A stretch of DNA of 64,000 bases from contig NZ_JAMJFL010000011.1 in assembly GCF_023544665.1 (NCBI RefSeq), positions 124,001 to 188,000 of the forward strand. The letters run 5' to 3'. The notes beneath the pieces are model-generated. The model was given only the letters and a program-made list of their open reading frames with translations, had not been told where the DNA came from and ran no database searches. Below are positions 24,720 to 33,454 of this stretch, piece by piece; position 1 is the stretch's first letter, and each line of letters begins with the position of its first letter. Both the position numbers and the translations under genes were made by a program. Source of the DNA: Streptomyces sp. YS415. GTDB lineage: Bacteria; Actinomycetota; Actinomycetes; Streptomycetales; Streptomycetaceae.

Positions 24720-26375
24720 CTACTCCACGCCGATCAGCAGCAGCGCCCCTTGCCGGCCGCCCCGGTACACGACCGTGTCGACGGCGAGGTAGGACTCCCG
24801 TACCCGCGCTTCGAGGTGTCCCGCGATGCCGTCGGGCGCCTCGTCGCCGAGGACGAGGGTGACCAGCTCGCCGCCGGCCGCGAGCATGCGGTCCAGGACG
24901 GTCTCGGCGGTGGCGGTGACCTCCGCGCCGATGACGGCGACGTCGCCGTCGATGAGGCCGAGCACATCGCCGGCCTGGCAGATGCCGGCCATGGTCCAGG
25001 ACTGGCGTTCGGCGACGGCGACCTCGGCGTAGCGGGTGGCGCCGGCCGCCGAGGTCATCGAAACGACGTCCTCGTCGAAGCGCCGGTCGGGCTCGTGCAC
25101 GGCGAGCGCGGCGATCCCCTGGACCGCGGACCGGGTGGGGATCAGCGCCACCCGGATGCCCTCGGCGCGGGCCTGCTCGGCGGCGGCCGCCGCGGTGTGC
25201 CGCAGTTCCGCGTCGTTGGGCAGCAGCACGACCTCGCGCGCGTGAGCCCGTCGTACGGCCTCCACCAGCTCCCCGCTCGCGGGCGGCTCCCCGGGGCGCG
25301 CGAGCACGGTGGTCGCGCCGGCCTCGGTGTACAGCCCGGCCAGGCCCGGCCCCGGTACGACGGCCACGACCGCGCGCTGGGCCCGCTCCCGGGGCGGCCG
25401 CTCGCCGCCGGTGGTGTGCACGTCACCGACGCCGAAGTGGGTGATCCGGATCCGGTGCGGGCGGCCCGCCTCGACGCCCGCCTCCACGGCGGCGCCCGCG
25501 TCGTCGACGTGCACATGGACGTTCCACAGCCCGTCGCCGCCGACCACGACCAGCGAGTCCCCGAGGGTGTCGAGCCGCTCCCGGAGCCGGGTGACGGCCG
25601 CGTCCTCGGCCTCCAGCAGGTAGATCACCTCGAAGGCGGGCCCGCTCTCGGGGAGGGACGCGCACTCCTCGGGACTGTCGACGGGCCCGCGCGCGTAGGT
25701 GACGGTCCCGGCCTGTCTCTCCCCGGTGAGCGTCTCCACCAGAGCCGCGAGAACGGTGACCAGGCCCCGGCCCCCGGCGTCCACCACCCCCGCGCGTTGC
25801 AGCACGGCGAGCTGGCGCGGGGTGGCGGCGAGGGCGGCGCGCGCTCCTTCGCAGGCGGCCCGGGCGACGGTCCCGCAGTCGCCCCCGGCCCCGGTGGCGG
25901 CTTCGGCGGCGGCCGAGGCGACGGTGAGGATCGTGCCCTCGACCGGGTGGGCCACGGCCTGGCGGGCGGAGTCGGCGGCATGCCGCAGGGCGAGCCGGAG
26001 CCCGCCCGCGCCGGTGTGCGCCGTGTCACCGTCGGCGGCGAGGACCTGGGCCATGCCGCGCAGCAGCTGCGCCAGGATCGTCCCGGAGTTCCCGCGCGCC
26101 CCTATGAGCGCGCCGTGGGCCATCGCGCGCACGGCCTCGGCCAGGGACGGCACGGAGCCCGCGGAGCCCGCCTCGTGCCCGATGAACACCGCGTCCACGG
26201 CGGCCGCCGCCGATTCCACCGTGAGGTAGAGGTTCGTGCCGGTGTCCCCGTCGGCCACGGGGTAGACGTTGATCGCGTCGATCTCCTCGCGCGCGCGCCC
26301 GAGCGCCTCCAGCGCGAGGCCGCACCAGGTGCGTACCGCGAGAGCATCGAAGAATGTCTGCGGCACCTGCGCCAC
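24720..26375 (-). CDS. DAK2/DhaL-domain protein (YloV/FakA family)
   Basis: 551-aa protein starting at GTG 26373-26375 with GGAGG 5 nt upstream. The N-terminal DhaL kinase domain (about residues 1-200) has INVYPVADGDTGTNLY (35-50), whose aspartates bind Mg-ATP, and GARGNSGTILAQLLRG (about 92-107). The C-terminal half is the FakA-type DegV-like/EDD domain (residues about 300-551). In FakA the protein phosphorylates fatty acids presented by FakB; no FakB gene is in the window, so the substrate is inferred. The gene is divergent from rpmB. Confidence 0.85.
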   Translation of the reverse strand: MAQVPQTFFDALAVRTWCGLALEALGRAREEIDAINVYPVADGDTGTNLYLTVESAAAAVDAVFIGHEAGSAGSVPSLAEAVRAMAHGALIGARGNSGTILAQLLRGMAQVLAADGDTAHTGAGGLRLALRHAADSARQAVAHPVEGTILTVASAAAEAATGAGGDCGTVARAACEGARAALAATPRQLAVLQRAGVVDAGGRGLVTVLAALVETLTGERQAGTVTYARGPVDSPEECASLPESGPAFEVIYLLEAEDAAVTRLRERLDTLGDSLVVVGGDGLWNVHVHVDDAGAAVEAGVEAGRPHRIRITHFGVGDVHTTGGERPPRERAQRAVVAVVPGPGLAGLYTEAGATTVLARPGEPPASGELVEAVRRAHAREVVLLPNDAELRHTAAAAAEQARAEGIRVALIPTRSAVQGIAALAVHEPDRRFDEDVVSMTSAAGATRYAEVAVAERQSWTMAGICQAGDVLGLIDGDVAVIGAEVTATAETVLDRMLAAGGELVTLVLGDEAPDGIAGHLEARVRESYLAVDTVVYRGGRQGALLLIGVE

Positions 26376-26632
26376 CTGCGCCTCCTTGAGCTGCTGGACG
26401 TGGACGCAGCGTAGACCCAGGGACCGGGCCCACCGGAAGAGGGCCGGGCGCGGGGCCCTGAGCAGCCATGGTAGTTTCGTTGTACTGGCGCAGTCGTTGT
26501 ATGCTGCTCCGGTTGCCCGATGCAGATCGGGCCATTCCCCCTGGCAACGCCACTCAGATCTCTGATCCTGCGATTCTGATCCCGGCCTGCCGGGTTCAAC
26601 CGTACGTGCATCTGAAGTCTTTGGAGTGACCC

Positions 26633-26818
26633 GTGGCTGCCAACTGCGACGTCTGCGGCAAGGGGCCGGGCTTCGGCAACAACATCTCGCACTCGCACCG
26701 CCGTACGCCCCGTCGCTGGAACCCGAACATCCAGCGCGTTCGTACCGTGGTGGGCGGGACGCCGAAGCGCGTGAACGCTTGCACCTCGTGCATCAAGGCC
26801 GGCAAGGTCTCGCGCTGA
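26633..26818 (+). CDS. rpmB: 50S ribosomal protein L28, zinc-binding form
   Basis: 61-aa ribosomal protein starting at GTG 26633-26635 with TTGGAGTG upstream. Sequence MAANCDVCGKGPGFGNNISH is the L28 N-terminus. Two CxxC pairs (C5/C8 and C50/C53) form a zinc ribbon, the C+ form used with adequate zinc; cysteine-free paralogues elsewhere in Streptomyces replace it under zinc limitation. It is monocistronic, with a strong terminator 42 bases downstream. Confidence 0.97.
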   Translation: MAANCDVCGKGPGFGNNISHSHRRTPRRWNPNIQRVRTVVGGTPKRVNACTSCIKAGKVSR

Positions 26819-26859
26819 CGCACAGCTAAGCGCGCGGCCACTGCTGGTTCGCTGCTCTG

Positions 26860-26890
26860 AGCCGGTCCACCTCGAGTGGACCGGCTTTTT
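26860..26890 (+). terminator. Intrinsic terminator after rpmB
   Basis: 11-bp perfect inverted repeat (26860-26870 and 26876-26886) with a 5-nt loop, ending in a run of T to 26890. It is followed by convergent thiD. Confidence 0.9.
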
Positions 26891-26901
26891 GCATGCCCTG
26901 G

Positions 26902-27693
26902 CTAGGCGCGGTACCGCCAGCCGTGATCCACCGGCCCGATCCCCCCGCCCAGCGCGAACCCGGCCGCGATGGCCCCCGTGACGTACTCCTTGGCGGCCGT
27001 CACCGCCTCCGGCACCGACTGCCCCTTCGCCAGTCCTGCGGCGATCGCGGAGGCCAGCGTGCAGCCCGTGCCGTGGGTGTGCCGGTTGTCGTGCCGCGGC
27101 GCGCGCAGCCAGTGCTCCTCGGAGCCGTCGGTGAGCAGGTCGACGGCATCCCCCGCGAGATGGCCGCCCTTGATCACCACCCAGCGCGGCCCGTACGCCA
27201 GGACAGCCGCCGCGGCCCGGCGCAGATCACCCTCGGACTCGACATGGATTCCTGTGAGTTGGGCCACTTCGTCCAGGTTCGGGGTCGCGACGGTGGCCAC
27301 CGGCAGCAGCAGGGTGCGCACGGAGTCCAGCGCCGACGCGGCCAGCAGCGAGTCCCCGTGCTTGGACACCCCCACCGGGTCGACCACCGCCGGCGCGTCC
27401 GTGCCGGCCAGCAAGGCGGCCACCGCCTCGACGAGTTCGGCGGAGGCCAGCATGCCGGTCTTCACGGCCTGGACGCCGATGTCGTCGACGACACTGCGGT
27501 ACTGGGCCCGCACCGCCTCCACGGGCAGCGGCCAAGCGCCCTGCACGCCCAGCGAGTTCTGCGCGGTGACCGCCGTGATCACGCTCATGCCGTGCACGCC
27601 GAGCGCCAGCATCGTCTTCAGGTCGGCCTGGATCCCCGCCCCGCCGCCGGAGTCGGAGCCCGCGACCGTCAGCACCCTCGGCGGCGCGCTCAC
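26902..27693 (-). CDS. thiD: Hydroxymethylpyrimidine/phosphomethylpyrimidine kinase
   Basis: 263-aa ribokinase-fold kinase that phosphorylates HMP and HMP-P in thiamine synthesis. GTG 27691-27693 overlaps the thiL stop (GTGA), so translation is coupled. Signatures are VLTVAGSDSGGGAGIQADLK (about residues 7-26), the VVIKGGH strand (about 187-193), and the ATP/anion-hole motif THGTGCTLASAIAAGLAKG (about 213-231) with the catalytic aspartate position replaced by Thr/Cys as in ThiD. No riboswitch was seen upstream of thiL. Confidence 0.95.
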   Translation of the reverse strand: MSAPPRVLTVAGSDSGGGAGIQADLKTMLALGVHGMSVITAVTAQNSLGVQGAWPLPVEAVRAQYRSVVDDIGVQAVKTGMLASAELVEAVAALLAGTDAPAVVDPVGVSKHGDSLLAASALDSVRTLLLPVATVATPNLDEVAQLTGIHVESEGDLRRAAAAVLAYGPRWVVIKGGHLAGDAVDLLTDGSEEHWLRAPRHDNRHTHGTGCTLASAIAAGLAKGQSVPEAVTAAKEYVTGAIAAGFALGGGIGPVDHGWRYRA

Positions 27694-28655
27694 GACTCGA
27701 TGTCCCCGAAGTGGTCCCAGCCGCCCTTGCTGGTCCACGGCGCCCCGTCGACCGTCACCTGGGGCAGCGCCGAGGGGTTGAGGACCTCGCCGATCACCTT
27801 CCAGCGGGCGGGCAGCTTCACGTCCGGCGGGAAGGTCGCCACGATCGCGTGGTCCTCTCCCCCGCTGAGCACCCACTGCATGGGGTCGACGCCGACGGCC
27901 TGCCCGATGTCGTTCATCTGGGTCGGGATGTCGATCGCGCCGGAGCGGATGTCGATCCGCACCTTGCTGGCCTCGGCGATGTGCCCGAGGTCGGCGATCA
28001 GCCCGTCGCTGACGTCGCACATGGCCGTCGCCCCGAGCCCGGCCGCCGCGGGGCCCGCGTGGTACGGCGGCTCCGGGCGCCGGTGCGCCTCCACGAAGGC
28101 CCGCGGCGAGCGGAAGCCCCGGGACAGCACCGCGTACCCGGCCGCGGACCAGCCCAGCCAGCCGGTCACCGCGACGAGGTCCCCGGGCTGCGCGCCGCCC
28201 CGGGTGACGGGCTCCTGGTTGCGCAGATCGCCGAGCGCGGTGATCGACACCATGATCGTGTCACCGCGTACGACATCGCCGCCGACCACCGAGGCGCCGG
28301 CCACCTGGCACTCGTCGCGCAGGCCGTCCATCAGCTCGGTCGGCCAGGTCACCGGAAGTTCGGCGGGGACCACCAGACCGAGCAGCAGGGCGGTCGGCAC
28401 GGCGCCCATGGCCGCGATGTCCGCGAGGTTCTGCGCGGCCGCCTTGCGGCCCACGTCGTAGGCGGTGGACCAGTCGCGGCGGAAGTGACGTCCCTCGAGC
28501 AGGATGTCGGTGCTCGCCACGACCCTGCGGTCGGGCGCGGCGACCACCGCGGCGTCGTCGCCGGGGCCGACCCGGACCGCCGGGGTGGTGGTGAGACGGG
28601 AGGTGAGCTCCCTGATGAGCCCGAACTCCCCGAGCTCACCAACAGTGCCCTTCAT
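27690..28655 (-). CDS. thiL: Thiamine-monophosphate kinase
   Basis: 321-aa enzyme that makes thiamine diphosphate from thiamine phosphate. ATG 28653-28655 (MKGTVGELGEFGLI) is chosen since conserved sequence begins there; an open frame continues upstream without conservation. Motifs are VGPGDDAAVV (about residues 28-37), the Mg-binding STDILLEGRHF (about 48-58), GGDVVRGDT (about 119-127) and SGGEDHAIV (about 257-265). It is the first gene of the thiL-thiD pair. Confidence 0.95.
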   Translation of the reverse strand: MKGTVGELGEFGLIRELTSRLTTTPAVRVGPGDDAAVVAAPDRRVVASTDILLEGRHFRRDWSTAYDVGRKAAAQNLADIAAMGAVPTALLLGLVVPAELPVTWPTELMDGLRDECQVAGASVVGGDVVRGDTIMVSITALGDLRNQEPVTRGGAQPGDLVAVTGWLGWSAAGYAVLSRGFRSPRAFVEAHRRPEPPYHAGPAAAGLGATAMCDVSDGLIADLGHIAEASKVRIDIRSGAIDIPTQMNDIGQAVGVDPMQWVLSGGEDHAIVATFPPDVKLPARWKVIGEVLNPSALPQVTVDGAPWTSKGGWDHFGDIES

Positions 28656-28861
28656 TGCCCTTACGCCCCTTCTGTCCCTGTGCGTTCCCGGTCGCGTGTC
28701 TCTACTGTCCTCGATACGGTCGAGGTGACCGTCAACAACTGTCGTGCCTGCACCCCGGCGCGGGACCCCCGGGCACCGCGGGTCTCCCCGCGACGAGCGA
28801 CGACGCGATACCGTGGCGTTCCTTTTCCCCACATGATCCTCGTGGCCGCCCTGGAGGTTCC

Positions 28862-29095
28862 GTGGTACAGGCGTACATCCTGATCCAGACGGAGGTCGGC
28901 AAGGCGTCGACCGTCGCCGAGACGATCAGCAAGATCCCTGGAATCATCCAGGCCGAGGACGTGACAGGACCGTATGACGTGATCGTGCGAGCACAGGCCG
29001 ACACCGTGGACGACCTCGGCCGCATGGTGGTCGCCAAGGTCCAGCAAGTGGACGGCATCACCCGCACCCTGACCTGCCCGGTCGTCCATCTGTAG
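28862..29095 (+). CDS. Lrp/AsnC RAM-domain-only protein
   Basis: 77-aa protein starting at GTG 28862-28864 with GGAGG 4 nt upstream. It consists only of the RAM (ligand-binding, oligomerising) domain of Lrp/AsnC regulators: VQAYILIQTEVGKASTVAET, then AEDVTGPYDVIVRAQADTVDDLG and a last strand TLTCPVV. The helix-turn-helix is missing, so it cannot bind DNA as Lrp does. Stand-alone RAM proteins bind small molecules or other Lrp proteins. It is divergent from thiL and upstream of a lipoprotein gene. Its role is unknown. Confidence 0.88.
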   Translation: MVQAYILIQTEVGKASTVAETISKIPGIIQAEDVTGPYDVIVRAQADTVDDLGRMVVAKVQQVDGITRTLTCPVVHL

Positions 29096-29115
29096 CCCCC
29101 GTCTACCCTTGGCCG

Positions 29116-29616
29116 GTGAACTCTTTGCGTCACCGGCTCATCGGTCTGCCCGCGCTCGTTCTGTCGATCACCGTCGCGGGCTGCTCCTCAGCAGACGACA
29201 GCGGGTCGGCGGCGGTTCCCTCGCCGGGGGCGCGAACCACCGAGCTGTGTCAGAACCTGGACAAGGTACTGCCGTCGAAGGTGGCCGGTGAGAGCCGCCG
29301 TGACCCCGAGCCCGCCTCCGCGCTGACGGCGGGCTGGGGAAACCCGGAGATCATACTGCGCTGCGGTGTGCCCCGGCCGCCGAAGATGACCGACCCGGAG
29401 GTCGCGGAGGGGCGTGACCCCGACGCGGTGGCCGGCGGTGTGAACGGCGTGGAATGGCTGATGGAGGAGCGGGACGGCGGGGCGTACCGCTTCACCTGCG
29501 CCAATCGCAGGGCGTACGTCGAGGTGACCGTGCCGGAGGGGGTGGACAGGTCGGCCGTGCTGATCGACCTGGCGTCGGCCGTGAAAAAGGCGATCCCCGG
29601 AGGGATCGCCGACTAG
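29116..29616 (+). CDS. DUF3515 family lipoprotein
   Basis: 166-aa secreted lipoprotein starting at GTG 29116-29118. The signal peptide (about residues 1-22) ends in a lipobox ITVAGC with Cys23 as the lipidation site. The mature part has TELCQNLDKVLPSKVAG, ILRCGVPRPP (about 92-101) and VEWLMEE, the DUF3515 pattern, with cysteines that may pair. Its function is unknown; the family is common in actinobacteria next to ddl and thiL, as here. It converges on ddlA, with only one base between the two stop codons. Confidence 0.88.
   Translation: MNSLRHRLIGLPALVLSITVAGCSSADDSGSAAVPSPGARTTELCQNLDKVLPSKVAGESRRDPEPASALTAGWGNPEIILRCGVPRPPKMTDPEVAEGRDPDAVAGGVNGVEWLMEERDGGAYRFTCANRRAYVEVTVPEGVDRSAVLIDLASAVKKAIPGGIAD
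29589..29610. terminator. Hairpin inside the end of the DUF3515 gene
   Basis: Perfect 9-bp inverted repeat (29589-29597 and 29602-29610) with a CGGA loop, within the last codons of the lipoprotein gene and immediately before the convergent stop codons. It may be the terminator for that gene, ddlA, or both. Confidence 0.5.
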
Positions 29617-29617
29617 C

Positions 29618-30775
29618 TCAGCGCAGACCCGTGGAGCGGCGCAGCGCCGCCTGGATCAGCCGGTCCACCAGCTCCGGGTACTCGACCCCGGTCGCCTGCC
29701 ACATCTGCGGGTACATCGAGATCGGCGTGAAGCCGGGCATGGTGTTGATCTCGTTGATCACGAACTCGCCGTCCTCGGTGAGGAAGAAGTCCGCCCGTAC
29801 GAGTCCCTCGCAGGAGGCCGCGTCGTAGGCGTCCACGGCCAGCCGCCGCACCTGGTCCGTCTCCTCGGGCGTCAGCGGCGCCGGCACGATCCCGGGGGTG
29901 GAGTCGATGTACTTGGCCTCGAAGTCGTAGTAGGCGTGGGCGTCCGGCGGCGGGATCTCCGCGGGCACCGAGGCGCGCGGGCCGTCCTCGAACTCCAGCA
30001 CCCCGCACTCGATCTCCCGGCCCCGCAGCGCCGCCTCGACCAGGATCTTCGGGTCGTGCCGCTGGGCCTCCGCGATGGCCTCGTCGAGCCCCGCCAGGTC
30101 CTCGACCTTGGTGATGCCGATCGACGAACCCGCGCGCGCGGGCTTCACGAAGAGCGGCCAGCCGTGCTCGCCGGCGAAGTCGACGATCCTCCTGCGGGCG
30201 GCCGGCTCGTCGCGCTCCCACTCCCGGGGCCGGATCACCACGTACGGGCCGACCTTGAGCCCGAAGGAGGTGAACACCCGCTTCATGTACTCCTTGTCCT
30301 GGCCGACGGCCGAGGCGAGCACACCCGAGCCCACGTAGGGGACACCGGAGAGCTCCAGGAGGCCCTGGAGGGTGCCGTCCTCGCCGTAGGGGCCGTGCAG
30401 GACGGGGAAGACGACGTCGACCTCACCGAGCGCCTTGGGCACCGATCCCGGCTCGCTGTAGACGACTTCGCGGTTCGCGGGGTCGACGGGGAGCACCACG
30501 CCGCCCTCGGTCGACTCGGCGAGGTCCGCGACGCTCGGGGTGCGGCGGTCGGTGATCGCCATGCGCTCCGGCTCGTCGGCGGTGAGCGCCCAGCGGCCGT
30601 CCTGCGTGATGCCGATCGGCAGGACGTCGTACCGGGTCCGGTCGATGGCCTTCAGTACGGCGCCGGCCGTGACCACGGAGATCCCGTGCTCGGAGCTGCG
30701 GCCGCCGAACACGACGGCCACGCGCGGCTTGCGAGGCGGCTGCTGAGGGCTCTGGGGGAGGTTCTCGGTGCTCAT
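29618..30775 (-). CDS. ddlA: D-alanine--D-alanine ligase
   Basis: 385-aa ATP-grasp enzyme that makes D-Ala-D-Ala for peptidoglycan. Visible motifs are FGGRSSEHGIS (about residues 23-33), FPVLHGPYGEDGTLQG (about 121-136), the ATP-binding KPARAGSSIGITKV (about 212-225), and the C-terminal metal site FLTEDGEFVINEINTMPGF with the ligand loop SMYP (about 331-356). The proline-rich first 15 residues are not conserved. It follows gpsA by 59 bases on the same strand. Confidence 0.96.
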   Translation of the reverse strand: MSTENLPQSPQQPPRKPRVAVVFGGRSSEHGISVVTAGAVLKAIDRTRYDVLPIGITQDGRWALTADEPERMAITDRRTPSVADLAESTEGGVVLPVDPANREVVYSEPGSVPKALGEVDVVFPVLHGPYGEDGTLQGLLELSGVPYVGSGVLASAVGQDKEYMKRVFTSFGLKVGPYVVIRPREWERDEPAARRRIVDFAGEHGWPLFVKPARAGSSIGITKVEDLAGLDEAIAEAQRHDPKILVEAALRGREIECGVLEFEDGPRASVPAEIPPPDAHAYYDFEAKYIDSTPGIVPAPLTPEETDQVRRLAVDAYDAASCEGLVRADFFLTEDGEFVINEINTMPGFTPISMYPQMWQATGVEYPELVDRLIQAALRRSTGLR

Positions 30776-30834
30776 ATCGCGTTGAGAGTACCCGGTGGTA
30801 GGGGCCTGATACAGCGCCGCGCAGCCCGCGTCGC

Positions 30835-31845
30835 TCAGCGTCGTTCGGGCTTCGCGCTGCGCGACATCAGCTCCTTGAGAGCGACCACCGGAGCCTTGCC
30901 CTCGTGCACGATGCCGACCACGGTCTCGGTGATCGGCATGTCGACGCCGTGCCGGCGGGCCAGATCCAGCACCGACTCACAGGACTTGACGCCCTCGGCG
31001 GTCTGCTTGGTGACCGCGATGGTCTCCTGCAGCGTCATGCCCTTGCCGAGGTTGGTGCCGAAGGTGTGGTTGCGGGACAGCGGCGAGGAGCAGGTGGCCA
31101 CCAGGTCGCCGAGGCCCGCGAGTCCGGCGAACGTCATCGGGTCGGCACCCAGCGCCACCCCGAGCCGCGCGGTCTCCGCGAGGCCGCGGGTGATCAGCGA
31201 GCCCTTGGCGTTGTCGCCGAGCCCCATGCCGTCCGCGATGCCGACGGCGAGCCCGATGACGTTCTTCACGGCCCCGCCCAGCTCGCAGCCGACCACGTCG
31301 GTCTCGGTGTACGGCCGGAAGTACGGCGTGTGGCAGGCGGCCTGGAGCCGCCGGGCGACGCTCTCGTCGGTGCAGGCGACCACGGCGGCGGCCGGCATCC
31401 GCGCGGCGATCTCCCGGGCCAGGTTGGGCCCGGTGACCACGGCGACCCGGTCCGGGCCCACCTCGGCGACGTCCTCGATCACCTCGCTCATCCGCATCGC
31501 GGAGCCGAGCTCGACGCCCTTCATCAGCGAGACGAGGACCGTGTGCGGGGCGAGCAGCGGGGTCCACTCGGCGAGGTTGCCGCGCAGGGTCTGCGAGGGG
31601 ACCGCGAGGACGGTGAAGTCGGCGCCGTGCGCCGCCTCGGCGGCGTCGGTGGTGGCCCGCAGGTTCTCCGGGAGTTCGACGCCGGGGAGGTAGTCGGGGT
31701 TCGTCCGCGTGGAGTTGATCGCTTCGGCGAGTTCCGCGCGGCGCCCCCACAGGGTGACCTCGCATCCCGCGTCGGCGAGCACCGTACCGAAGGCGGTGCC
31801 CCACGATCCGGTGCCGAACACGGCCGCCTTGACGGGCTTGCTCAC
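30835..31845 (-). CDS. gpsA: Glycerol-3-phosphate dehydrogenase [NAD(P)+]
   Basis: 336-aa enzyme reducing dihydroxyacetone phosphate to sn-glycerol-3-phosphate, the phospholipid backbone. The dinucleotide-binding loop is AVFGTGSWGTAFG (about residues 8-20). The catalytic lysine lies in LGGAVKNVIGLAVG (about 192-205) and the substrate loop in FAGLAGLGDLVATC (about 243-256), followed by SRNHTFG. GTG 31843-31845 overlaps the stop of the upstream acyltransferase gene (GTGA), coupling two enzymes of phosphatidic acid synthesis. Confidence 0.96.
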   Translation of the reverse strand: MSKPVKAAVFGTGSWGTAFGTVLADAGCEVTLWGRRAELAEAINSTRTNPDYLPGVELPENLRATTDAAEAAHGADFTVLAVPSQTLRGNLAEWTPLLAPHTVLVSLMKGVELGSAMRMSEVIEDVAEVGPDRVAVVTGPNLAREIAARMPAAAVVACTDESVARRLQAACHTPYFRPYTETDVVGCELGGAVKNVIGLAVGIADGMGLGDNAKGSLITRGLAETARLGVALGADPMTFAGLAGLGDLVATCSSPLSRNHTFGTNLGKGMTLQETIAVTKQTAEGVKSCESVLDLARRHGVDMPITETVVGIVHEGKAPVVALKELMSRSAKPERR

Positions 31846-32615
31846 GTGCCCTGCCCTTCCTGGTCGACCTTCCGCTGCGTCTGCGCGCGGGTCCTGCGGC
31901 GCTGCTCGATCCGCTCATGACGCGGGTCGTACGGTGTCGCCGGCGCCTTCTCCCCGCGGATCTCCTCGAGCTGGGCGGTGATCGCGGCCATGATGACCTC
32001 GGTCGCCTCCTTCAGCAGCTCGGGGGTCATCTCCTTGCCGTAGAACCGCGTCAGGTCCACGGGCGGGCCCGCCAGCACGCGGTGCGTCTTGCGCGGCAGC
32101 AGGCTGGGCTTCCTGGCGTACGGCGGCAGCACTTCGTTGGCGCCCCACTGCGCGACCGGGATCACCGGGCACCGGGTCTGCAGGGCGACCCGGGCGGCGC
32201 CGGTCTTGCCGGTCATGGGCCAGCCGGCCGGGTCACGGGTGAGGGTGCCTTCGGGATAGAAGGCGACGCATTCGCCGCGCTCCACCGCGTCGATCGCGGC
32301 CCGGAAAGCGCTGAGCGCGTCGGTGCTCTCGCGGTACACGGGGATCTGTCCGGTGCCGCGCATCGCGGCCCCGACGAATCCCTTCTTGAAAAGCCCGCTC
32401 TTCGCCAGGAATCGCGGAACACGACCGGTGTTGTACTGAAAGTGCGCATAGGCGAAGGGATCGATGTGCGAATTGTGGTTCACCGCGGTGATAAATCCCC
32501 CCGCAGCCGGAATGTGCTCCATTCCGCGCCAGTCCCGCTTGATCAGAACCACCAGTGGCGGTTTGCACAGGACCGCTGCGAAGCGGTACCAGAAGCCGAT
32601 TCTGCGGCGGGGCAC
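31842..32615 (-). CDS. 1-acylglycerol-3-phosphate acyltransferase (PlsC family)
   Basis: 257-aa lysophospholipid acyltransferase. GTG 32613-32615 has GGAAGG 7 nt upstream and starts PRRRIGFWYRFA; the open frame further upstream lacks homology. The catalytic motif is NHNSHID (about residues 44-50; HxxxxD) and the phosphate-binding motif FYPEGTLTRD (about 119-128). A hydrophobic N-terminal helix suggests membrane association. The C-terminal 40 residues are basic and Gln-rich. Coupling to gpsA supports a place in phosphatidic acid synthesis. The acyl donor is not evident. Confidence 0.9.
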   Translation of the reverse strand: MPRRRIGFWYRFAAVLCKPPLVVLIKRDWRGMEHIPAAGGFITAVNHNSHIDPFAYAHFQYNTGRVPRFLAKSGLFKKGFVGAAMRGTGQIPVYRESTDALSAFRAAIDAVERGECVAFYPEGTLTRDPAGWPMTGKTGAARVALQTRCPVIPVAQWGANEVLPPYARKPSLLPRKTHRVLAGPPVDLTRFYGKEMTPELLKEATEVIMAAITAQLEEIRGEKAPATPYDPRHERIEQRRRTRAQTQRKVDQEGQGT

Positions 32616-32739
32616 GCGGACACCTTCCTCCAGGGCCTGGGGGGCCGCACAAGTGTCGCCCCGGGCCGACCGTCTGTCGAGAACACCGTACGCCCCACCC
32701 GACCGGCCGCCGGATGGCCCAGGGAAAAGCCGGGTGACA

Positions 32740-33408
32740 ATGGCCGTGACAAGAGAGGTACGGACACTCGTGCAGTGGACCCTGGTCATACCCCTGAAGC
32801 CGCTGGCGCGGGCCAAGAGCAGGCTCGCGGACACCGCGGCGGACGGGCTGCGCCCGGCCCTGGCGCTGGCCTTCGCGCAGGACACCGTCGCCGCGGCGCT
32901 GGCCAGTGCCGCGGTGCGGGATGTGGCCGTCGTCACGGACGACGTCCTGGCCGGCCGGGAGCTGGCGGCGCTGGGCGCGCGGATCGTCCCGGACGAGCCG
33001 GGGGACGGCCTGAACGCCGCCGTGGCGCACGGTGAGGCGGTCGTCCGGGCTGCGCGTCCCGATTCCGCCGTGGCGGCCCTGAACGCGGACCTTCCCGCGC
33101 TGCGCCCGACGGAATTGACCCGGGTCCTGGACTCGGCGGCGCAATTCCCCCGCGCTTTCCTGCCGGACGCTGCCGCAATCGGCACGACTCTGCTGGCCGC
33201 GACTCCGGGAAGGCAATTGCACCCGGCATTCGGCCTGGATTCCCGGGCCCGCCACCGCGCCTCGGGAGGGATGGAACTGAGGCTCACCGGCGTGGATTCC
33301 GTACGCCAGGACGTCGACACCGGCGATGACCTCCGGGCGGCACTGGCGCTGGGGGTGGGGCCGCGCACCACGGCCGCGGCGGCCCGCCTGCTGATCAAGG
33401 AGCAGTAG
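32740..33408 (+). CDS. cofC: 2-phospho-L-lactate (or phosphoenolpyruvate) guanylyltransferase CofC
   Basis: 222-aa nucleotidyltransferase of coenzyme F420 synthesis, which activates 2-phospholactate or PEP with GTP. The start VIPLKPLARAKSRLAD has the CofC phosphate-binding pattern; VVTDD (about residues 67-71), NADLPALRP (about 113-121) and QDVDTGDDLRAAL near the C-terminus are also typical. ATG 32740 is used; GTG 32770 (VQWTLVIPLKP), with GAGAGGT 11 nt upstream, would give 212 residues and fits the family length slightly better. It is divergent from the acyltransferase gene. Other F420 genes are not in this window. Confidence 0.88.
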   Translation: MAVTREVRTLVQWTLVIPLKPLARAKSRLADTAADGLRPALALAFAQDTVAAALASAAVRDVAVVTDDVLAGRELAALGARIVPDEPGDGLNAAVAHGEAVVRAARPDSAVAALNADLPALRPTELTRVLDSAAQFPRAFLPDAAAIGTTLLAATPGRQLHPAFGLDSRARHRASGGMELRLTGVDSVRQDVDTGDDLRAALALGVGPRTTAAAARLLIKEQ

Positions 33409-33454
33409 CCGAACGCCCCATCGCGGCGCGACCGGCGCAGCGTACGCTGACGCC

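Noticed and set aside
28656..28861. Thiamine (TPP) riboswitch upstream of thiL
   Set aside because: The CUGAGA and the other conserved TPP-element boxes are not present in the thiL-RAM gene interval.
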